This document shows, in pieces, positions 23,923 through 28,815 of a DNA stretch of 28,815 nt. The notes under the pieces were generated by a model that was not told the DNA's origin, searched no databases, and saw only the letters and a list, made by a program, of their open reading frames with translations. The first letter of the stretch is position 1; each line of letters begins with the position of its first letter. The DNA comes from Oscillospiraceae bacterium (GTDB lineage Bacteria; Bacillota_A; Clostridia; Oscillospirales; Oscillospiraceae), in the NCBI GenBank assembly GCA_017381835.1, contig JAFOBK010000098.1, forward strand, positions 1 to 28,815. The letters are read 5' to 3'. The position numbers and the translations under genes were made by a program.

Positions 23923-24614
23923 CAGGGTTCCTCCTTCAGCCAGTTCAGTTCCTGGGGCAGGTTGGTCAGCTCTTCCAATGCCTGCACCTTAAAAGGATGT
24001 GCTTTCTTGCCCTGGTTGTCCACGATCATTTTCAGACCGCCTACTACCCAGCGGTAGAATGCGGATACATCAGGGGTGGGATTCTTCAGAAGGGCAGGGG
24101 GGAAGTGGCAACCGCCTGCAGTCAGCTCCATACCGGGCATGTAGATGACTTCCATAACGGTGTAGAGAAATCTGCCATCTTTTAAGACAGCCTCGTCGCG
24201 GATAAACCAACCCTGTTCGCCCAGGTACTTCCGCAGCTCCGGCCGCTTGCTCTGACATTGCAGAATCAGCCGGTAATTGCCCTCTTTCAGCCAGGGCGCA
24301 GCCTCCAAAATGGAGATCATGGTGTCACCGCCCATACCGGCGCAGACCATGGCATCAAAATCCCGGGGGATATTTCGCACACCGTCGGAGAGGAAAAACT
24401 GCATCCGGTCCCGGACACCATACTTTTCTGCGTTAAATACAGCCGCATTCAGGGGGCCTTCGTTGATATCCGCAGCGATGATGTGGCTGGCAATATTGTT
24501 TTTTAATAGGTGGATGCCCAGATAACCGTGGTCGCAGCCAATGTCGGCCACCCGGTCACCGGGTCTTACAAACCGGCAGCAAGCCAAAAGCCGGTCAGAA
24601 ATAGGAAGCTTCAT
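23922..24614 (-). CDS. trmK: tRNA (adenine-22-N1)-methyltransferase TrmK
   Basis: This 230-residue class I SAM-dependent methyltransferase modifies N1 of A22 in bacterial tRNAs, an activity largely restricted to Gram-positives. The N-terminus MKLPISDRLLACCRFVRPGDRVADIGCDHGYLG carries the SAM-binding GCDHG at 26-30. It is followed by ADINEGPLNAA, the AGMGGDTM motif and LQCQSKRPELRKYL. The C-terminal coiled helix region is typical. An open frame reaches 24659, but GAGGT stands 5 nt before the ATG at 24614. A terminator-like hairpin (24633-24659) ends only a few bases before this ribosome site, so expression may depend on read-through or an unrecognised promoter. Overlaps nif3. Confidence 0.94.
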   Translation of the reverse strand: MKLPISDRLLACCRFVRPGDRVADIGCDHGYLGIHLLKNNIASHIIAADINEGPLNAAVFNAEKYGVRDRMQFFLSDGVRNIPRDFDAMVCAGMGGDTMISILEAAPWLKEGNYRLILQCQSKRPELRKYLGEQGWFIRDEAVLKDGRFLYTVMEVIYMPGMELTAGGCHFPPALLKNPTPDVSAFYRWVVGGLKMIVDNQGKKAHPFKVQALEELTNLPQELNWLKEEP

Positions 24615-24623
24615 AAAATACCT

Positions 24624-24659
24624 CAAAAAGAAATGCCATCCCGGCGAACGGGATGGCAT
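24624..24659 (-). terminator. Terminator / attenuator between DUF1858 gene and trmK
   Basis: A perfect 11-bp stem ATGCCATCCCG (24633-24643) with its complement (24649-24659) and a 5-nt loop is followed by TTTCTTTTTG on the minus strand. The tail runs directly into the trmK ribosome site. It starts 18 bp behind the DUF1858 stop. Confidence 0.85.
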
Positions 24660-24677
24660 AGCCGGTTAGATTCTTAC

Positions 24678-24896
24678 TTACTGGTTCTCTTCGTAAGCAG
24701 CCAGGAAGTGGTTCAGCTGAGCCAGGAAGGGCTCGCAGTCGATGCCGTGAACCATGCAAGCTTCCTCAACGGTCTCGCCGCGGGAAGAGGGGCAGCCCAG
24801 GCAGTGCATGCCGATTGCGAAGAACAGGGGAGCAGCGTGGGGTGCGATATCCAGAACATCACCGATAATGGTATTTTTTTCAATTTTTACAGCCAT
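24678..24896 (-). CDS. DUF1858 redox-disulfide domain protein
   Basis: This 72-residue protein is a stand-alone DUF1858 domain, annotated in families as the hybrid-cluster-protein-associated disulfide domain. The N-terminal helix region KIEKNTIIGDVLDIAPHAAPLFFAIGM leads to the CxxC pair C32-C35 (HCLGCPSSRGETVEEAC), and a third cysteine lies at 47. Such proteins are common in anaerobes and are thought to act in thiol/disulfide or NO-stress chemistry. No hybrid cluster protein lies beside it here. The gene has AGGAGG before the ATG, its own promoter flanked by an inverted repeat, and a terminator, so it is a separately controlled unit. Confidence 0.92.
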   Translation of the reverse strand: MAVKIEKNTIIGDVLDIAPHAAPLFFAIGMHCLGCPSSRGETVEEACMVHGIDCEPFLAQLNHFLAAYEENQ

Positions 24897-24911
24897 TTTT
24901 ATGACCTCCTC

Positions 24912-24970
24912 TTACATTTACTGACCTATTATAACCTGCCTTTTTCAAAAAAACAAGGGGGTAAATGTAA
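24912..24970. repeat. Inverted repeat TTACATTTAC / GTAAATGTAA bracketing the DUF1858 promoter
   Basis: Two perfect 10-bp inverted copies lie at 24912-24921 and 24961-24970. One is between the -10 box and the ribosome site, the other just upstream of the -35 box. They could be a pair of operator half-sites or, if transcribed from upstream, the base of a long hairpin. Confidence 0.6.
24928..24956 (-). promoter_or_regulatory. Promoter of the DUF1858 gene
   Basis: TATAAT (24928-24933) is perfect; a 17-bp spacer away is a weak -35, TTGTTT (24951-24956). It lies about 30 bp ahead of the start codon and inside the inverted repeat 24912-24970. Confidence 0.65.
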
Positions 24971-24975
24971 AAGGA

Positions 24976-25959
24976 TTACGGGACAGCGTCCTTCTTTTCT
25001 AAATAACGGAATATTTCCCGAATGGCTGCGAAAATGATACCGCCAATGATCCATACAATCCAGCTGATCCTCCAACTGTCAGCAAGGAAACTCCAGATCA
25101 GATATCCGGCAGTAATCAGCAGCCAATATACGGTGGTGACAGTTTCTTCCAGGGCAGATTCCTTGCACTTTTTGGGGGTAAACTCACCTTCCCGAAGGAG
25201 CCGCTCCATGCTTGCCCATTGCACACCAACCCAAACAAACAGACCCACGGCAATACTGATAAGGAAAAGGGTCACGGCAACAAAACTGGCAGTAATCAAC
25301 GCGTTGATGGTAAAGAAACCTAAAATTATAACAATAGGAGCCAAGATGCAAAGACATACCCCCAAAATGTTGCATTTGGTATAGGTGTTGCGAAATGCTT
25401 TCTGCTTTTCTCTGACCATTCCGGAAACACCGTAGGCCAGCTCAAACTCCTCTTCTTCCAGGAATTCATAGGGGCTGTGCTTGGCGCCTACCAGCAGAAA
25501 TACAGCTACCGCAGCCGCAACCATCACGAACAGAACAGCCAGACCACAAAATGCGGCAAAGTCTTCATTAAATGGTGGCATGGAGATATCCGAAGCAGCG
25601 CCCATCAAAATCAAACATACCGGTGAGAGAATGCATAGCATCGTTGCCAGTGCGATTCGTACCGAGGCCCATGTCCGATGCTGCAGATAGGTATTGGCTT
25701 CTTCCATGGTGACGCATCGAATCGAACTGTCCGAAGTGTCATTGGTGTATTCTTCCATCTCTAATTCGTCTTTCAGTAAATAGTCGGTACTGACTCCGAA
25801 TAGCTTACTAAGCATCAAAATTTTTTCTAAGTCCGGTGTGGTCTGGGCAGCTTCCCACTTGGAAACAGCCTGCCGGGAAACACGCATCCGGTCAGCCAGT
25901 TCTTCCTGAGACCAACCGTTCTTTTTTCTTAACTGGATGATTTTATCGGCGAGAATCAT
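24976..25959 (-). CDS. Membrane-anchored XRE-family regulator
   Basis: This 327-residue protein has an N-terminal Cro/C1 helix-turn-helix (about residues 5-62; WSQEELADRMRVSRQAVSKWEAAQTTPDLEKILMLSKLFGVSTDYLL), an acidic linker and a C-terminal part with about six hydrophobic segments near 100-121, 134-158, 197-216, 220-247, 275-293 and 297-315. An HTH joined to a polytopic membrane domain is frequent in gut Firmicutes and suggests a regulator that senses envelope state or is held at the membrane; the signal is unknown. AGGAGG lies 8 nt upstream of the ATG. No partner transporter sits next to it. The 180-bp upstream gap has no convincing sigma-A promoter that I can name. Confidence 0.9.
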   Translation of the reverse strand: MILADKIIQLRKKNGWSQEELADRMRVSRQAVSKWEAAQTTPDLEKILMLSKLFGVSTDYLLKDELEMEEYTNDTSDSSIRCVTMEEANTYLQHRTWASVRIALATMLCILSPVCLILMGAASDISMPPFNEDFAAFCGLAVLFVMVAAAVAVFLLVGAKHSPYEFLEEEEFELAYGVSGMVREKQKAFRNTYTKCNILGVCLCILAPIVIILGFFTINALITASFVAVTLFLISIAVGLFVWVGVQWASMERLLREGEFTPKKCKESALEETVTTVYWLLITAGYLIWSFLADSWRISWIVWIIGGIIFAAIREIFRYLEKKDAVP

Positions 25960-26102
25960 ATCTCATACCTCCTGAGCGATTCAGCGTTGCTTGCTGTTGC
26001 TTGTATGATAGCATCTTTTTGCGTTGCCGACCACCAACCGGCACCTTGCAATCTGTCAATCGGCAGTTGCGATCCACGATTTTCTTATATTGTACCATAA
26101 AT

Positions 26103-26134
26103 ATAACAGGAGAAGCAATTGCTTCTCCTGTTAT
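26103..26134 (-). terminator. Hairpin downstream of the flavin-reductase-like gene
   Basis: A perfect 14-bp stem ATAACAGGAGAAGC (26103-26116) with complement (26121-26134) has an AATT loop, 5 bp behind the stop codon. The minus-strand tail ATTTATGG is only moderately T-rich, so it is a likely but not ideal intrinsic terminator. Confidence 0.7.
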
Positions 26135-26139
26135 AGAAC

Positions 26140-27054
26140 TCACTTCTTATTCTTTTCCTTAGCGCGCTTGTCGTTGATGATCTGCATTTCCTTGGCTGTG
26201 ATCAGTTCACAGTTATTTTCCCTTGCCCATTCCACGCAGCCCTTCAGCACCAGGGGCAGGAACACACGGGGGACGTTCAGGATCATCTGCAGGGCATCGT
26301 CGGTGAACTTGACCTTGTCATCGGCACGGTCGGCAGCGTAACGGACAGATTCCAGGCTCTGCTGACGCATGGGCAGCAGCTCTGCACGCATGCGGGTCTT
26401 GCGGTGGAACCAGAAATTCTTGCTGTCACGGTAGCCATAGTCCACGGGCAGGCTGGGGAAATCGGATGCCTTCACACCGTTGATGATGGCGTCACTGTAC
26501 TTTTTCTTCATGAGGATCTTGTCCACTTTCAGAATGAAGTGGGCGCCGAACTTGGAGGTAATGCCGTTGAAATCGTGATAGGGAGGTTCATAGCCGTTCA
26601 GCTCACCGGGCATGTCGTTCTGCGCGTTATCCAGCTCTCTGACCCAGGTACACTCAATAACCTGGATGGCATCGGTGAGAACCATGGGGCGCTCGCCCTC
26701 TGCCTGACCCTTTTCCAGCTTGAACTGGCAATTGGGCATCTTGTCCTCAGGCTTATCGCCGGGCCAGGAGAGCTTGACGCACTCCTTAAAGGTCTTGGGC
26801 TTGTCATCAACGAAGTTGATGGCACATTTGCCGGTACGCAGGATGTTCTGGGCGGTGTTGGAGGAGTTACGGCAGGAAAGGAGCATAGCATAGAAATCTT
26901 TGCCGGCAACATAATAGGGCTGCACCAGGGAGTAAGGACCCAGGGTGGTGGAGCCGTCCTCGCAGAGGGTGGAGATTACCACGGTGGGCATGGGGAAGAA
27001 CAGAGAAGTCTGATAGAAATTGTCTACAACACGAAGATTTTCAAAACTGGACAT
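26140..27054 (-). CDS. Flavin reductase-like FMN-binding protein with C-terminal PCP_red-like helical domain
   Basis: This 304-residue protein begins with a flavin-reductase-like split-barrel domain (about 10-190). PMPTVVISTLCEDGSTTLGPYSL, FYAMLLSCRNSSNTAQNI and GKCAINFV fit the FMN-binding core of the FlaRed family. A separate C-terminal stretch (about 248-293, DDALQMILNVPRVFLPLVLKGCVEWARENNCELIT) resembles the small PCP_red helical domain; that second assignment is by eye and less certain. Expected role: NAD(P)H-dependent flavin or flavin-linked substrate reduction in the cytoplasm. The open frame reaches 27162, across the promoter; AAGGAG stands 9 nt before the ATG at 27054, which I take as the start. 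It is a monocistronic unit divergent from the lysine transporter. Confidence 0.85.
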   Translation of the reverse strand: MSSFENLRVVDNFYQTSLFFPMPTVVISTLCEDGSTTLGPYSLVQPYYVAGKDFYAMLLSCRNSSNTAQNILRTGKCAINFVDDKPKTFKECVKLSWPGDKPEDKMPNCQFKLEKGQAEGERPMVLTDAIQVIECTWVRELDNAQNDMPGELNGYEPPYHDFNGITSKFGAHFILKVDKILMKKKYSDAIINGVKASDFPSLPVDYGYRDSKNFWFHRKTRMRAELLPMRQQSLESVRYAADRADDKVKFTDDALQMILNVPRVFLPLVLKGCVEWARENNCELITAKEMQIINDKRAKEKNKK

Positions 27055-27103
27055 AGTGGCATTCTCCTTATTTAATAATGTGCAGGCATGTATGATATTT
27101 ATT

Positions 27104-27132
27104 ATTATAGCATGATGTTTTAATGGGTGCAA
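27104..27132 (-). promoter_or_regulatory. Promoter of the flavin-reductase-like gene
   Basis: TTGCAC (27127-27132), a 17-bp spacer and a perfect TATAAT (27104-27109) on the minus strand. Its -35 box is 39 bp from the -35 of the divergent lysine-riboswitch promoter. Confidence 0.78.
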
Positions 27133-27171
27133 GCAGGTTGGAAAACTATTAAAAAATTGCAATATGTACTC

Positions 27172-27200
27172 TTGACAAGGACAAGTGTCCGCGCTATAAT
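27172..27200 (+). promoter_or_regulatory. Consensus sigma-A promoter of the lysine riboswitch/transporter
   Basis: Perfect TTGACA (27172-27177), 17-bp spacer and perfect TATAAT (27195-27200). The spacer contains GGACAAGTGTCC, a perfect 12-bp palindrome at 27179-27190 that could bind a regulator. Transcription would start near 27207, just before the riboswitch. Confidence 0.92.
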
Positions 27201-27209
27201 ACGGCCTAT

Positions 27210-27376
27210 AAAGCGTAGAGGCGCGGGAAACATCAGTAGCCGGAGAAGAACGCGGAAACGTTCCGGTGAAAGGGTTTGCCGCCGAAATCCAAATTTGCTT
27301 TCCGACGGGTTTGGGTTGGTCCCTGGCAGAATATGTCTTGGACTGTCACAATGTTTGTGGAGTGCTACCGCGGGTT
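27210..27376 (+). promoter_or_regulatory. Lysine riboswitch (L box)
   Basis: Between the promoter and the transporter lies the conserved L-box order. GTAGAGGCGCGG comes at 27215, then CATCAGTAGC, GGAGAAG at 27242 and GGTGAAAGG around 27265. GCCGCCGAA follows near 27279, then the TTTGGGTTGGTCCC block, TTGGACTGTCACAATG around 27338 and GGAGTGCTACC at 27359-27369. Lysine binding would fold the aptamer and release the downstream terminator, turning the transporter off when lysine is plentiful. Confidence 0.92.
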
Positions 27377-27389
27377 ATGGAATTGCTGT

Positions 27390-27425
27390 GCCGTGGAGCA
27401 GTTTGCTTCACGGCGCTTTTATTTT
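27390..27425 (+). terminator. Lysine riboswitch terminator
   Basis: Arms GCCGTGGAGCA (27390-27400) and TGCTTCACGGC (27404-27414) pair with one G-T, followed by GCTTTTATTTTG. It is the expression platform of the L box, 19 bp ahead of the transporter start codon. Confidence 0.9.
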
Positions 27426-27443
27426 GAAAGGAGAAAAGAGAAA

Positions 27444-28815
27444 ATGAAGAAGACAATGACTCGTAAGATCGCTGTTGTTGCCGTCCTGATCATTGCGTTT
27501 GTGATTTTATCCATCGTAATGCCCGGTCAGCACAACCTCAAGTGCGGCGATTGTGACGGTACCGGTATGGTGGATGCCGCTGTTTGCGCAGCCTGTTCCG
27601 GTTCCGGTGTCGGTACTGACCCTGCCGACAGCAACTATTACAGCACCTTTATGGCACTGGCACCTCCCATTATTGCCATCGTGCTGGCGCTGGTTACCAA
27701 GGAAGTATACAGCTCTCTGTTCATCGGTGTCCTGGCCGGTGCCCTGCTGTACTCTAACTTCGACCTGATCGGCGCATTCAATGCCATCGTCAATGACGGC
27801 CTCATCGCCAATGTTGGCGACAGCTGGAACGCTGGTATTCTGATCTTCCTGGTTCTGCTGGGTATCATGGTTGCCCTGGTCAATGCTGCCGGCGGCTCTG
27901 CTGCCTTCGGCCGCTGGGCAAAGGAGCATGTGAAGACCCGTGCAGGCGCACAGCTGGCAACCTTCGCCCTGGGCGTTCTGATTTTCATCGACGACTATTT
28001 CAACTGCCTGACTGTTGGCAGCGTTATGCGCCCCGTCACCGATGGCCACAAGATCTCCCGTGCAAAGTTTGCTTACATCATCGATGCTACCGCTGCTCCC
28101 ATCTGCATGATTGCTCCCATCTCCTCCTGGGCAGCTGCTGTTACCAGCGTTGTGGGTTCCGAGAACGGCCTGACTTACTTTGTCCGTGCTATTCCCTATA
28201 ACTTCTACAGCCTGCTGACCATCGTGATGATCATCACCATCACCCTGATGAAGTTCGATTACGGCCCCATGGCAGTGCATGAGCGCAACGCCATGAACGG
28301 CGACCTGTTCTCCGGCGAGTTTATGGGCGAGAACCTGGATGAGGAAGTTTCTCCCAAGGGTAAGGTCATTGACCTGATCGCTCCCGTTCTGATTCTGATT
28401 GCACTGTGCATCATCGGCATGATCTACACCGGTGGTTTCTTCGATGCAGAGGGCGATGCTTATCTGAACATCGCAACCGCATTTGCAAATGCAGATGCTT
28501 CCGCAGGCCTGGCCTGGGGTGCGCTGATCTCCGTGATCCTCACCATCCTCTACCTGGTAGCCCGCAAGGTCATCACCTTCAAGACCGCTATGGATGCCAT
28601 CCCCAAGGGCTTCTGCGCAATGGTTCCCGCTATCATCATCCTGGTCTTCGCCTGGACTCTGGGCGGCATCACCCGCGGCATGCTGGGTGCTGACATCTTT
28701 GTTAAGCTGGCAATCGGCGGCAGCGCTGAGGCACTGTCCTCCTTCCTGCCTGCAGTCATCTTCCTGATTGCTTACGGCCTGGCATTTGCTACCGGCACCT
28801 CCTGGGGTACCTTCG
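27444..28815 (+). CDS. NhaC-family transporter, probable lysine transporter, 5' part (runs off right edge)
   Basis: About 457 residues are visible of a polytopic membrane antiporter of the NhaC/ion-transporter superfamily. An N-terminal TM (about 8-27) is followed by an outside loop and many hydrophobic helices, with the conserved IFIDDYFNCLTVGSVMRPVTD block near residues 185-205 and IAPISSWAAA after it. Members exchange Na+ or H+ for substrate; the lysine riboswitch points to lysine uptake, as for the predicted LysW group. Oddly, the first loop contains two DnaJ-like knuckles, CGDCDGTG (C34, C37) and CAACSGSG (C48, C51), which look like a zinc site. AAAGGAG precedes the ATG. Only plus-strand gene besides the small XRE regulator; the 3' end is outside the window. 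Confidence 0.9.
   Translation, partial: MKKTMTRKIAVVAVLIIAFVILSIVMPGQHNLKCGDCDGTGMVDAAVCAACSGSGVGTDPADSNYYSTFMALAPPIIAIVLALVTKEVYSSLFIGVLAGALLYSNFDLIGAFNAIVNDGLIANVGDSWNAGILIFLVLLGIMVALVNAAGGSAAFGRWAKEHVKTRAGAQLATFALGVLIFIDDYFNCLTVGSVMRPVTDGHKISRAKFAYIIDATAAPICMIAPISSWAAAVTSVVGSENGLTYFVRAIPYNFYSLLTIVMIITITLMKFDYGPMAVHERNAMNGDLFSGEFMGENLDEEVSPKGKVIDLIAPVLILIALCIIGMIYTGGFFDAEGDAYLNIATAFANADASAGLAWGALISVILTILYLVARKVITFKTAMDAIPKGFCAMVPAIIILVFAWTLGGITRGMLGADIFVKLAIGGSAEALSSFLPAVIFLIAYGLAFATGTSWGTF

Noticed and set aside
27210..27425. T-box in front of the transporter
   Set aside because: The gene is preceded by a structured leader with a terminator, but there is no T-box core sequence or specifier; the conserved blocks are those of the lysine riboswitch.
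27507..28280. 257-residue minus-strand open frame inside the transporter
   Set aside because: It lies opposite clear NhaC transmembrane coding sequence and its Gly/His/Gln-rich product is typical of reverse-complement membrane genes.

Overview
The window reads as a chromosomal segment of a Gram-positive anaerobe, most likely class Clostridia (Oscillospiraceae/Ruminococcaceae-like gut lineage). The signs are a yggS-sepF-divIVA-ileS division cluster, a T-box in front of ileS, a lysine riboswitch, sigma-A promoters with AGGAGG ribosome sites, BspA-type leucine-rich-repeat surface proteins, and an endonuclease-type MutL with no MutH. The genus assignment is inference. Almost every gene is on the minus strand, so the genetic order runs from high to low coordinates. 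I saw no tRNA or rRNA gene, transposase, phage gene or CRISPR array.

Layout, left to right. (1) 1-3424: yggS, sepF, divIVA, then a T-box leader with an Ile ATC specifier and the 5' part of ileS, which runs off the left edge. (2) 3496-11847: a compact operon miaB - mutS - CPBP membrane protease - mutL - small zinc-ribbon membrane protein - miaA - hfq. It has a good promoter before miaB and a strong terminator after hfq. It joins mismatch repair to two genes that act successively on tRNA A37 and to the RNA chaperone Hfq. Two copies of a 42-bp hairpin-forming repeat sit inside this operon, each directly behind a stop codon. (3) 11855-17841: an accessory surface-protein island. Two paralogous secreted LRR + Ig-like proteins have look-alike promoters; next come a tiny XRE regulator and a third relative whose N-terminus looks like a secreted Cys/His (NlpC/P60- or CHAP-like) hydrolase. 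(4) 17947-22156: a three-gene sugar operon made of an AraR-architecture regulator (GntR head, LacI-type body), an FGGY carbohydrate kinase and a divergent AraA-family isomerase, with a palindrome just upstream of the promoter. (5) 22251-24659: yebC with its own promoter, and the overlapping pair trmK-nif3. (6) 24678-27132: a DUF1858 redox-disulfide protein whose promoter is bracketed by an inverted repeat, a membrane-anchored XRE regulator, and a flavin-reductase-like protein with a C-terminal helical domain resembling PCP_red. (7) 27172-28815, plus strand: consensus promoter, lysine riboswitch, terminator, and an NhaC-family transporter, probably a lysine transporter, cut by the right edge.

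How it fits together: the left two thirds is conserved housekeeping (division, translation fidelity, DNA repair). The middle and right hold cell-surface and nutrient-acquisition genes with local regulators and riboswitches. The most unusual points are the paired structure-conserving repeats in the repair operon, the LRR/Ig/hydrolase island, the CPBP protease wedged between mutS and mutL, and the riboswitch-controlled transporter with a DnaJ-like double CxxCxGxG insert.
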